Source: Megachile rotundata
Taxonomy: Eukaryota > Arthropoda > Insecta > Hymenoptera > Megachilidae
Direction of reading: 5' to 3'
Length of the DNA stretch: 64,000 nt
Assembly (NCBI RefSeq): GCF_050947335.1
Contig: NW_027473855.1
Span: forward strand, 62,001 to 126,000
The position numbers and the translations under genes were made by a program. Below the pieces are notes generated by a model. That model was not told where the DNA came from and ran no database searches. It saw only the letters and a list, made by a program, of their open reading frames with translations. Shown in pieces: positions 13,150-25,763 of this stretch (its first letter is position 1; the number at the start of each line of letters is the position of its first letter).

Positions 13150-14519
13150 GTAATTCTCGTTCTATCGATCATATAAGCATAATATGGCTAATAATATGAG
13201 TTAGATTGATAATACTAAGAGTAGTGAGTATAGTAATTCTCGTTCTATCGATCATATAAGCATAATATGGCTAATAATATGAGTTAGATTGATAGTAATA
13301 AGAGTAATAAGTATAGTAATTGTCGTTCTATCGATCATATAAGCATAATAAGGCTAATAATATGAGTTAGAGTGATAATACTAAGAGTAGTGAGTATAGT
13401 AATTCTCATTCTATCGATCATTTAAGCATAATATGGCTAATAATATGAGTTATATTGATAATAATAACAGTAATAAGTATAGTAATTGTCGTTCTATCGA
13501 TCATTTTAGCATAATATGGGTAATAATATGAGTCAGATTGATAATAATAACAGTAATAAGTATAGTAATTGTCGTTCTATCGATAATATAAGCATAATAT
13601 AGCTAATAATATGAGTTAGATTGATAATACTAAGAGTAGTGAGTATAGTAGTTCTCGTTCTATCGATCATATAAGCATAATATGGCTGATAATATGAGTT
13701 AGATTGATAATAATAAGAGTAATAAGTATAGTAATTGTCGTTCTATCGATCATATAAGCATAATATGGCTAATAATATGAGTTAGATTGATAATACTAAG
13801 AGTAGTGAGTATAGTAATTCTCGTTCTATCGATCCTATAAGCATAATATGGCTAATAATATGAGTTAGATTGATAATAATAAGAGTAATGAGTATAGTAA
13901 TTGTAGATCTATCGATCATTTAAGCATAATATGGCTAATAATATGAGTTAGATTGATAATAATAACAGTAATAAGTATAGTAATTGTCGTTCTATCGATC
14001 ATTTAAGCATAATATGGGTAATAATATGTGTCAGATTGATAATAATAACAGTAATAAGTATAGTAATTGTCGTTCTATCGATAATATAAGCATAATATGG
14101 CTAATAATATGAGTTAGATTGATAATACTAAGAGTAGTGAGTATAGTAGTTCTCGTTCTATCGATCATATAAGCATAATATGGCTAATAATATGAGTTAG
14201 ATTGATAATAATAAGAGTAATGGGTATAGTAATTGTAGATCTATCGATCATTTAAGCATAATATGGCTAATAATATGAGTTAGATTGATAAAAATAACAG
14301 TAATAAGTATAGTAATTGTCGTTCTATCGATAATATAACCATAATATGGCTAGTAATATGAGTTAGATTGATAATACTAAGAGTAGTGCGTATAGTAATT
14401 CTCGTTCTATCGATCATATAAGCATAATATGGCTAATAATATGAGTTAGATTTATAATAATAAGAGTAATAACTACAGTAATTGTCGTTCTATCGATCAT
14501 ATAAGCATAATAAGGCTAA
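13150..14519 (+). repeat. 1.37-kb block, tandemly repeated at about 14976-16345
   Basis: The offset is 1826 bp (22 monomers, no length variants). Markers are GAGTTATATT (13451 and 15277), GGCTGATAATATG (13686 and 15512), GATCCTATAAGC and GTGTCAG. Both copies end with cassette monomers m1-m8. A related stretch is found a further 3652 bp on (CTGAT at 19164) and again 2157 bp later (21321). The left boundary is approximate. Confidence 0.85.
13856..14519 (+). repeat. eight-monomer cassette (m1-m8), truncated
   Basis: Cassette monomers m1-m8 are present, with GTGTCAG in m3. At 14520 the array switches to an AGAGTGATAATAATAAG monomer, which looks like the left end of m9 joined to an ordinary AATAAGAG monomer, so m9 and m10 are missing. 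The same breakpoint recurs at 17010, 2490 bp (30 monomers) later. Confidence 0.85.
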
Positions 14520-15681
14520 TAATATGAGTTAGAGTGATAATAATAAGAGTAATAAGTATAGTAATTGTCGTTCTATCGATCATTTAAGCATAATATGGCT
14601 AATAATATGAGTTAGATTGATAATAATAAGAGTAATAAGTATAGTAATTGTCGTTCTATCGATAATATAAGCATAATATGGCTAATAATATGAGTTAGAT
14701 TGATAATACTAAGAGTAGTGAGTATAGTAATTGTCGTTCTATCGATAATATAAGCATTATATGGCTAATAATATGAGTTAGAGTGATAATACTGAGAGTA
14801 GTGAGTATAGTAATTCTCATTCTATCGATCATATAAGCATAACATGGCTAATAATATGAGTTAGATTGATAATAATAAGAGTAATGGGTATAGTAATTGT
14901 AGTTCTATCGATCCTATAAGCAAAATATGGCTAATAATATGAGTTAGATTGATAATAATAACAGTAATAAGTATAGTAATTCTCGTTCTATCGATCATAT
15001 AAGCATAATATGGCTAATAATATGAGTTAGATTGATAATACTAAGAGTAGTGAGTATAGTAATTCTCGTTCTATCGATCATATAAGCATAATATGGCTAA
15101 TAATATGAGTTAGATTGATAGTAATAAGAGTAATAAGTATAGTAATTGTCGTTCTATCGATCATATAAGCATAATAAGGCTAATAATATGAGTTAGAGTG
15201 ATAATACTAAGAGTAGTGAGTATAGTAATTCTCATTCTATCGATCATTTAAGCATAATATGGCTAATAATATGAGTTATATTGATAATAATAACAGTAAT
15301 AAGTATAGTAATTGTCGTTCTATCGATCATTTTAGCATAATATGGGTAATAATATGAGTCAGATTGATAATAATAACAGTAATAAGTATAGTAATTGTCG
15401 TTCTATCGATAATATAAGCATAATATAGCTAATAATATGAGTTAGATTGATAATACTAAGAGTAGTGAGTATAGTAGTTCTCGTTCTATCGATCATATAA
15501 GCATAATATGGCTGATAATATGAGTTAGATTGATAATAATAAGAGTAATAAGTATAGTAATTGTCGTTCTATCGATCATATAAGCATAATATGGCTAATA
15601 ATATGAGTTAGATTGATAATACTAAGAGTAGTGAGTATAGTAATTCTCGTTCTATCGATCCTATAAGCATAATATGGCTAA

Positions 15682-17009
15682 TAATATGAGTTAGATTGAT
15701 AATAATAAGAGTAATGAGTATAGTAATTGTAGATCTATCGATCATTTAAGCATAATATGGCTAATAATATGAGTTAGATTGATAATAATAACAGTAATAA
15801 GTATAGTAATTGTCGTTCTATCGATCATTTAAGCATAATATGGGTAATAATATGTGTCAGATTGATAATAATAACAGTAATAAGTATAGTAATTGTCGTT
15901 CTATCGATAATATAAGCATAATATGGCTAATAATATGAGTTAGATTGATAATACTAAGAGTAGTGAGTATAGTAGTTCTCGTTCTATCGATCATATAAGC
16001 ATAATATGGTTAATAATATGAGTTAGATTGATAATAATAAGAGTAATGGGTATAGTAATTGTAGATCTATCGATCATTTAAGCATAATATGGCTAATAAT
16101 ATGAGTTAGATTGATAAAAATAACAGTAATAAGTATAGTAATTGTCGTTCTATCGATAATATAACCATAATATGGCTAGTAATATGAGTTAGATTGATAA
16201 TACTAAGAGTAGTGCGTATAGTAATTCTCGTTCTATCGATCATATAAGCATAATATGGCTAATAATATGAGTTAGATTTATAATAATAAGAGTAATAACT
16301 ACAGTAATTGTCGTTCTATCGATCATATAAGCATAATAAGGCTAATAATATGAGTTAGATTGATAATAATAAGAGTAATGAGTATAGTAATTGTAGATCT
16401 ATCGATCATTTAAGCATAATATGGCTAATAATATGAGTTAGATTGATAATAATAACAGTAATAAGTATAGTAATTGTCGTTCTATCGATCATTTAAGCAT
16501 AATATGGGTAATAATATGTGTCAGATTGATAATAATAACAGTAATAAGTATAGTAATTGTCGTTCTATCGATAATATAAGCATAATATGGCTAATAATAT
16601 GAGTTAGATTGATAATACTAAGAGTAGTGAGTATAGTAGTTCTCGTTCTATCGATCATATAAGCATAATATGGCTAATAATATGAGTTAGATTGATAATA
16701 ATAAGAGTAATGGGTATAGTAATTGTAGATCTATCGATCATTTAAGCATAATATGGCTAATAATATGAGTTAGATTGATAAAAATAACAGTAATAAGTAT
16801 AGTAATTGTCGTTCTATCGATAATATAACCATAATATGGCTAGTAATATGAGTTAGATTGATAATACTAAGAGTAGTGCGTATAGTAATTCTCGTTCTAT
16901 CGATCATATAAGCATAATATGGCTAATAATATGAGTTAGATTTATAATAATAAGAGTAATAACTACAGTAATTGTCGTTCTATCGATCATATAAGCATAA
17001 TAAGGCTAA
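15682..17009 (+). repeat. two truncated cassettes in direct tandem
   Basis: Two m1-m8 cassettes of 664 bp each lie back to back (15682-16345 and 16346-17009). Both have GTGTCAG in m3. The second is followed at 17010 by the same AGAGTGATAATAATAAG hybrid monomer that follows the copy ending at 14519. The simplest reading is unequal exchange between the 13.9-kb type and its neighbour, leaving one extra cassette. Confidence 0.85.
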
Positions 17010-18539
17010 TAATATGAGTTAGAGTGATAATAATAAGAGTAATAAGTATAGTAATTGTCGTTCTATCGATCATTTAAGCATAATATGGCTAATAATATGA
17101 GTTAGATTGATAATAATAAGAGTAATAAGTATAGTAATTGTCGTTCTATCGATAATATAAGCATAATATGGCTAATAATATGAGTTAGATTGATAATACT
17201 AAGAGTAGTGAGTATAGTAATTGTCGTTCTATCGATAATATAAGCATAATATGGCTAATAATATGAGGTAGATTGATAATACTAAGAGTAGTGAGTATAG
17301 TAGTTCTCGTTCTATCGATCATATAAGCATAATATGGCTAATAATATGAGTTAGATTGATAATAATAAGAGTAATAAGTATAGTAATTGTCGTTCTATCG
17401 ATCATTTAAGCATAATATGGGTAATAATATGAGTCAGATTGATAATAATAACAGTAATAAGTATAGTAATTGTCGTTCTATCGATAATATAAGCATAATA
17501 TGGCTAATAATATGAGGTAGATTGATAATACTAAGAGTAGTGAGTATAGTAGTTCTCGTTCTATCGATCATATAAGCATAATATGGCTAATAATATGAGT
17601 TAGATTGATAATAATAAGAGTAATAAGTATAGTAATTGTCGTTCTATCGATCATTTAAGCATAATATGGGTAATAATATGAGTCAGATTGATAATAATAA
17701 CAGTAATAAGTATAGTAATTGTCGTTCTATCGATCATATAAGCATAATATGGCTAATAATATGAGTTAGATTGATAATACTAAGAGTAGTGAGTATAGTA
17801 ATTCTCGTTCTATCGATCATATAAGCATAATATGGCTAATAATATGAGTTAGATTGATAATAATAAGAGTAATGAGTATAGTAATTCTCGTTCTATCGAT
17901 CATATAAGCATAATATGGCTAATAATATGAGTTAGATTGATAATAATAAGAGTAATGAGTATAGTAATTGTAGATCTATCGATCATTTAAGCATAATATG
18001 GCTAATAATATGAGTTAGAGTGATAATACTGAGAGTAGTGAGTATAGTAATTCTCATTCTATCGATCATATAAGCATAACATGGCTAATAATATGAGTTA
18101 GATTGATAATAATAAGAGTAATGGGTATAGTAATTGTAGTTCTATCGATCCTATAAGCAAAATATGGCTAATAATATGAGTTAGATTGATAATAATAAGA
18201 GTAATAACTACAGTAATTGTCGTTCTATCGATCATATAAGCATAATAAGGCTAATAATATGAGTTAGATTGATAATAATAACAGTAATAAGTATAGTAAT
18301 TGTCGTTCTATCGATCATTTAAGCATAATATGGGTAATAATATGAGTCAGATTGATAATAATAACAGTAATAAGTATAGTAATTGTCGTTCTATCGATAA
18401 TATAAGCATAATATGGCTAATAATATGAGTTAGATTGATAATACTAAGAGTAGTGAGTATAGTAGTTCTCGTTCTATCGATCATATAAGCATAATATGGC
18501 TAATAATATGAGTTAGATTGATAATAATAAGAGTAATGG

Positions 18540-20205
18540 GTATAGTAATTGTCGTTCTATCGATCATATAAGCATAATATGGCTAATAATATGAGTTAGA
18601 TTGATAATACTAAGAGTAGTGAGTATAGTAATTCTCGTTCTATCGATCATATAAGCATAATATGTCTAATAATATGAGTTAGATTGATAATACTAAGAGT
18701 AGTGAGTATAGTAATTCTCGTTCTATCGATCATATAAGCATAATATGGCTAATAATATGAGTTAGATTGATAGTAATAAGAGTAATAAGTATAGTAATTG
18801 TCGTTCTATCGATCATATAAGCATAATAAGGCTAATAATATGAGTTAGAGTGATAATACTAAGAGTAGTGAGTATAGTAATTCTCATTCTATCGATCATT
18901 TAAGCATAATATGGCTAATAATATGAGTTAGATTGATAATAATAACAGTAATAAGTATAGTAATTGTCGTTCTATCGATCATTTTAGCATAATATGGGTA
19001 ATAATATGAGTCAGATTGATAATAATAACAGTAATAAGTATAGTAATTGTCGTTCTATCGATAATATAAGCATAATATAGCTAATAATATGAGTTAGATT
19101 GATAATACTAAGAGTAGTGAGTATAGTAGTTCTCGTTCTATCGATCATATAAGCATAATATGGCTGATAATATGAGTTAGATTGATAATAATAAGAGTAA
19201 TAAGTATAGTAATTGTCGTTCTATCGATCATATAAGCATAATATGGCTAATAATATGAGTTAGATTGATAATACTAAGAGTAGTGAGTATAGTAATTCTC
19301 GTTCTATCGATCCTATAAGCATAATATGGCTAATAATATGAGTTAGATTGATAATAATAAGAGTAATGAGTATAGTAATTGTAGATCTATCGATCATTTA
19401 AGCATAATATGGCTAATAATATGAGTTAGATTGATAATAATAACAGTAATAAGTATAGTAATTGTCGTTCTATCGATCATTTAAGCATAATATGGGTAAT
19501 AATATGAGTCAGATTGATAATAATAACAGTAATAAGTATAGTAATTGTCGTTCTATCGATAATATAAGCATAATATGGCTAATAATATGAGTTAGATTGA
19601 TAATACTAAGAGTAGTGAGTATAGTAGTTCTCGTTCTATCGATCATATAAGCATAATATGGCTAATAATATGAGTTAGATTGATAATAATAAGAGTAATG
19701 GGTATAGTAATTGTAGATCTATCGATCATTTAAGCATAATATGGCTAATAATATGAGTTAGATTGATAAAAATAACAGTAATAAGTATAGTAATTGTCGT
19801 TCTATCGATAATATAACCATAATATGGCTAGTAATATGAGTTAGATTGATAATACTAAGAGTAGTGCGTATAGTAATTCTCGTTCTATCGATCATATAAG
19901 CATAATATGGCTAATAATATGAGTTAGATTTATAATAATAAGAGTAATAACTACAGTAATTGTCGTTCTATCGATCATATAAGCATAATAAGGCTAATAA
20001 TATGAGTTAGAGTGATAATACTGAGAGTAGTGAGTATAGTAATTCTCATTCTATCGATCATATAAGCATAATATGGCTAATAATATGAGTTAGATTGATA
20101 ATAATAACAGTAATAAGTATAGTAACTGTCGTTCTTCGATAATATAAGCATAATATGGCTAATAATATGAGTTAGATTGATAATACTAAGAGTAGTGAGT
20201 ATAGT
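18540..20205 (+). repeat. 1.67-kb block, repeated at about 20697-22362
   Basis: The offset is 2157 bp (26 monomers, one of 82 bp). CTGAT sits at 19164 and 21321, complete cassettes start at 19334 and 21491, and the 82-bp monomer marker sits at 20124 and 22281. After the cassette the copies diverge: the first is followed by a GTAGTTCTCG monomer, the second by the 84-bp GTTAATTG monomer. Confidence 0.87.
19334..20162 (+). repeat. ten-monomer cassette, copy 4
   Basis: The full m1-m10 order is present, with common-type m3 (GGCTA end) and m5 (AATGGGTATAG), unlike copies 1-3. The 82-bp m10 carries AACTG. The monomers before it (TATAGCTAA, GTAGTTCTCG, GGCTGATAATATG, GATCCTATAAGC) are the same as those before the cassettes at 21491 and 56009. 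Confidence 0.9.
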
Positions 20206-21490
20206 AGTTCTCGTTCTATCGATCATATAAGCATAATATGGCTAATAATATGAGTTAGATTGATAATAATAAGAGTAATAAGTATAGTAATTGTCGTTCT
20301 ATCGATCATTTAAGCATAATATGGGTAATAATATGAGTCAGATTGATAATAATAACAGTAATAAGTATAGTAATTGTCGTTCTATCGATAATATAAGCAT
20401 AATATGGCTAATAATATGAGTTAGATTGATAATACTAAGAGTAGTGAGTATCGTAGTTCTCGTTCTATCGATCATATAAGCATAATATGGCTAATAATAT
20501 GAGTTAGATTGATAATAATAAGAGTAATGGGTATAGTAATTGTAGATCTATCGATCATTTAAGCATAATATGGCTAATAATATGAGTTAGATTGATAATA
20601 ATAACAGTAATAAGTATAGTAATTGTCGTTCTATCGATCATATAAGCATAATATGGCTAATAATATGAGTTAGATTGATAATAATAAGAGTAATAAGTAT
20701 AGTAATTGTCGTTCTATCGATCATATAAGCATAATATGGCTAATAATATGAGTTAGATTGATAATACTAAGAGTAGTGAGTATAGTAATTCTCGTTCTAT
20801 CGATCATATAAGCATAATATGGCTAATAATATGAGTTAGATTGATAATACTAAGAGTAGTGAGTATAGTAATTCTCGTTCTATCGATCATATAAGCATAA
20901 TATGGCTAATAATATGAGTTAGATTGATAGTAATAAGAGTAATAAGTATAGTAATTGTCGTTCTATCGATCATATAAGCATAATAAGGCTAATAATATGA
21001 GTTAGAGTGATAATACTAAGAGTAGTGAGTATAGTAATTCTCATTCTATCGATCATTTAAGCATAATATGGCTAATAATATGAGTTAGATTGATAATAAT
21101 AACAGTAATAAGTATAGTAATTGTCGTTCTATCGATCATTTTAGCATAATATGGGTAATAATATGAGTCAGATTGATAATAATAACAGTAATAAGTATAG
21201 TAATTGTCGTTCTATCGATAATATAAGCATAATATAGCTAATAATATGAGTTAGATTGATAATACTAAGAGTAGTGAGTATAGTAGTTCTCGTTCTATCG
21301 ATCATATAAGCATAATATGGCTGATAATATGAGTTAGATTGATAATAATAAGAGTAATAAGTATAGTAATTGTCGTTCTATCGATCATATAAGCATAATA
21401 TGGCTAATAATATGAGTTAGATTGATAATACTAAGAGTAGTGAGTATAGTAATTCTCGTTCTATCGATCCTATAAGCATAATATGGCTAA

Positions 21491-22319
21491 TAATATGAGT
21501 TAGATTGATAATAATAAGAGTAATGAGTATAGTAATTGTAGATCTATCGATCATTTAAGCATAATATGGCTAATAATATGAGTTAGATTGATAATAATAA
21601 CAGTAATAAGTATAGTAATTGTCGTTCTATCGATCATTTAAGCATAATATGGGTAATAATATGAGTCAGATTGATAATAATAACAGTAATAAGTATAGTA
21701 ATTGTCGTTCTATCGATAATATAAGCATAATATGGCTAATAATATGAGTTAGATTGATAATACTAAGAGTAGTGAGTATAGTAGTTCTCGTTCTATCGAT
21801 CATATAAGCATAATATGGCTAATAATATGAGTTAGATTGATAATAATAAGAGTAATGGGTATAGTAATTGTAGATCTATCGATCATTTAAGCATAATATG
21901 GCTAATAATATGAGTTAGATTGATAAAAATAACAGTAATAAGTATAGTAATTGTCGTTCTATCGATAATATAACCATAATATGGCTAGTAATATGAGTTA
22001 GATTGATAATACTAAGAGTAGTGCGTATAGTAATTCTCGTTCTATCGATCATATAAGCATAATATGGCTAATAATATGAGTTAGATTTATAATAATAAGA
22101 GTAATAACTACAGTAATTGTCGTTCTATCGATCATATAAGCATAATAAGGCTAATAATATGAGTTAGAGTGATAATACTGAGAGTAGTGAGTATAGTAAT
22201 TCTCATTCTATCGATCATATAAGCATAATATGGCTAATAATATGAGTTAGATTGATAATAATAACAGTAATAAGTATAGTAGCTGTCGTTCTTCGATAAT
22301 ATAAGCATAATATGGCTAA
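21491..22319 (+). repeat. ten-monomer cassette, copy 5
   Basis: The full m1-m10 order is present. Its m10 has AGCTG (A45G added to T46C), a derived change shared with the copies ending near 25971, 45471, 56837 and 60489. It is directly followed by an 84-bp monomer. Confidence 0.92.
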
Positions 22320-25300
22320 TAATATGAGTTAGATTGATAATACTAAGAGTAGTGAGTATAGTTAATTGTCGTTCTATCGATCATATAAGCATAATATGGC
22401 TAATAATATGATATAGATTGATAATAATAAGAGTAATAAGTATAGTATTTGTCGTTCTATCGATCATGTAAGCATAATATGGCTAATAATACGAGTTAGA
22501 TTGATAATAATAAGAGTAATAAGTATAGTAATTGTCGTTCTATCGATCATTTAAGCATAATATGGCTAATAATATGAGTTAGATTGATAATAATAACAGT
22601 AATAAGTATACTAATTGTCGTTCTATCGATAATATAAGCATAATATGGCCAATAATATGAGCTAGATTGATAATACTAAGAGTAGTGAGTATAGTAGTTC
22701 TCGTTCCATCGATCATATAAGCATAATATGGCTAATAATATGAGTTAGATTGATAATAATAAGAGTAATAAGTATAGTAATTATCGTTCTATCGATCATT
22801 TAAGCATAATATGGCTAATAATATGAGTTAGATTGATAATAATAAGAGTAATGAGTATAGTAATTGTAGTTCTATCGATCATATCTGCATAATATGGTTA
22901 ATAATATGAGTTAGATTGATAATAATACGAGTAGTAAGTATAGTATTTGTCGTTCTATCGATCATATAAGCATAATATGGCTAATAATATGAGTTAGATT
23001 GATAATAATAAGAGTAATAAGTATAGTAATTGTCGTTCTATCGATCATTTAAGCATAATATGGGTAATAATATGTGTCAGATTGATAATAATAACAGTAA
23101 TAAGTATAGTAATTGTCGTTCTATCGATAATATAAGCATAATATGGCTAATAATATGAGGTAGATTGATAATACTAAGAGTAGTGAGTATAGTAGTTCTC
23201 GTTCTATCGATCATATAAGCATAATATGGCTAATAATATGAGTTAGATTGATAATAATAAGAGTAATAAGTATAGTAATTGTCGTTCTATCGATCATTTA
23301 AGCATAATATGGGTAATAATATGAGTTAGATCGATAATAATAAGAGTAATAACTACAGTAATTGTCGTTCTATCGATCATATAAGCATAATATGGCTAAT
23401 AATATGAGTTAGAGTGATAATACTGAGAGTAGTGAGTATAGTAATTCTCATTCTATCGATCATATAAGCATAATATGGCTAATAATATGAGTTAGATTGA
23501 TAATAATAAGAGTAATGGGTATAGTAATTGTCGTCCTATCGATCATTTAAGCATAATATGGGTAATAATATGAGTCAGATTGATAATAATAACAGTAATA
23601 AGTATAGTAATTGTCGTTCTATCGATAATATAAGCATAATATGGCTAATAATATGAGTTAGATTGATAATACTAAGAGTAGTGAGTATAGTAGTTCTCGT
23701 TCTATCGATCATATAAGCATAATATGGCTAATAATATGAGTTAGATTGATAATAATAAGAGTAATAACTACAGTAATTGTCGTTCTATCGATCATATAAG
23801 CATAATAAGGCTAATAATATGAGTTAGAGTGATAATACCGAGAGTAGTGAGTATAGTAATTCTCATTCTATCGATCATATAAGCATAATATGGCTAATAA
23901 TATGAGTTAGATTGATAATAATAAGAGTAATGGGTATAGTAATTGTAGTTCTATCGATCATATAAGCATAATATGGCTAATAATATGATATAGATTGATA
24001 ATAATAAGAGTAATAAGTATAGTATTTGTCGTTCTATCGATCATGTAAGCATAATATGGCTAATAATACGAGTTAGATTGATAATAATAAGAGTAATAAG
24101 TATAGTAATTGTCGTTCTATCGATCATTTAAGCATAATATGGCTAATAATATGAGTTAGATTGATAATAATAACAGTAATAAGTATAGTAATTGTCGTTC
24201 TATCGATAATATAAGCATAATATGGCTAATAATATGAGTTAGATTGATAATACTAAGAGTAGTGAGTATAGTAATTCTCGTTCTATCCATCATATAAGCA
24301 TAATATGGCTAATAATATGAGTTAGATTGATAATAATAAGAGTAATGAGTATAGTAATTGTAGTTCTATCGATCATATCGGCATAATATGGTTAATAATA
24401 TGAGTTAGATTCATAATAATAAGAGTAATAAGTATAGTAATTGTCGTTCTATCGATCATATAAGCATAATATGGCTAATAATATGAGTTAGATTGATAAT
24501 ACTAAGAGTAGTGAGTATAGTAATTCTCGTTCTATCGGTCATATAAGCATAATATGGCTAATAATATGAGTTAGATTGATAATAATAACAGTAATAAGTA
24601 TAGTAATTGTCGTTCTATCGATAATATAAGCATAATATGGCTAATAATATGAGTTAGATTGATAATACTAAGAGTAGTGAGTATAGTAATTGTCGTTCTA
24701 TCGATCATATAAGCATAATATGGCTAATAATATGATATAGATTGATAATAATAAGAGTAATAAGTATAGTATTTGTCGTTCTATCGATCATGTAAGCATA
24801 ATATGGCTAATAATACGAGTTAGATTGATAATAATAAGAGTAATAAGTATAGTAATTGTCGTTCTATCGATCATTTAAGCATAATATGGCTAATAATATG
24901 AGTTAGATTGATAATAATAACAGTAATAAGTATAGTAATTGTCGTTCTATCGATAATATAAGCATAATATGGCTAATAATATGAGTTAGATTGATAACAC
25001 TAAGAGTAGTGAGTATAGTAATTCTCGTTCTATCCATCATATAAGCATAATATGGCTAATAATATGAGTTAGATTGATAATAATAAGAGTAATGAGTATA
25101 GTAATTGTAGTTCTATCGATCATATCGGCATAATATGGTTAATAATATGAGTTAGATTCATAATAATAAGAGTAATAAGTATAGTAATTGTCGTTCTATC
25201 GATCATATAAGCATAATATGGCTAATAATATGAGTTAGATTGATAATACTAAGAGTAGTGAGTATAGTAATTCTCGTTCTATCGATCATATAAGCATAAT

Positions 25301-25763
25301 ATGGCTAATAATATGAGTTAGATTGATAATAATAACAGTAATAATTATAGTAATTGTCGTTCTATCGATAATATAAGTATAATATGGCTAATAATATGAG
25401 TTTCATTGATAATACTAAGAGTAGTGAGTATAGTAATTCTCGTTCTATCGATCATATAAGCATAATATGGCTAATAATATGAGTTAGATTGATAATAATA
25501 AGAGTAATAACTACAGTAATTGTCGTTCTATCGATCATATAAGCATAATAAGGCTAATAATATGAGTTAGATTGATAATAATAAGAGTAATAAGTATAGT
25601 AATTGTCGTTCTCTCGATCATATAAGCATAATATGGCTAATAATATGAGTTAGAGTGATAATACTAAGAGTAGTGAGTATTGTAATTCTCATTCTATCGA
25701 TCATTTAAGCATAATATGGCTAATAATATGAGTTAGATTGATAATAATAACAGTAATAACTAC
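22112..25763 (+). repeat. 3652-bp (44-monomer) higher-order unit, copy A
   Basis: This unit is followed head to tail by copy B. Its markers repeat exactly 3652 bp later: AGCTG at 22281/25933, GTTAATTG at 22361/26013, TATCGGTC near 24531/28183, AATTATAG near 25342/28994. It includes the second recurring string (CATGTAAG, ACGAG, CTATCCATC, CATATCGGC, GATTCATAAT) twice. The right boundary falls in a hybrid monomer near 25741-25765, where an AACAG-type left half meets an AACTACAG right half. Confidence 0.92.
22320..22403 (+). repeat. 84-bp monomer (extra T, GTTAATTG)
   Basis: A one-base T insertion turns GTATAGTAATTGTCG into GTATAGTTAATTGTCG. It sits directly after the AGCTG 82-bp monomer, so each such pair restores the average length. 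The same pair occurs at 25972, 56838 and 60490. Confidence 0.92.
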
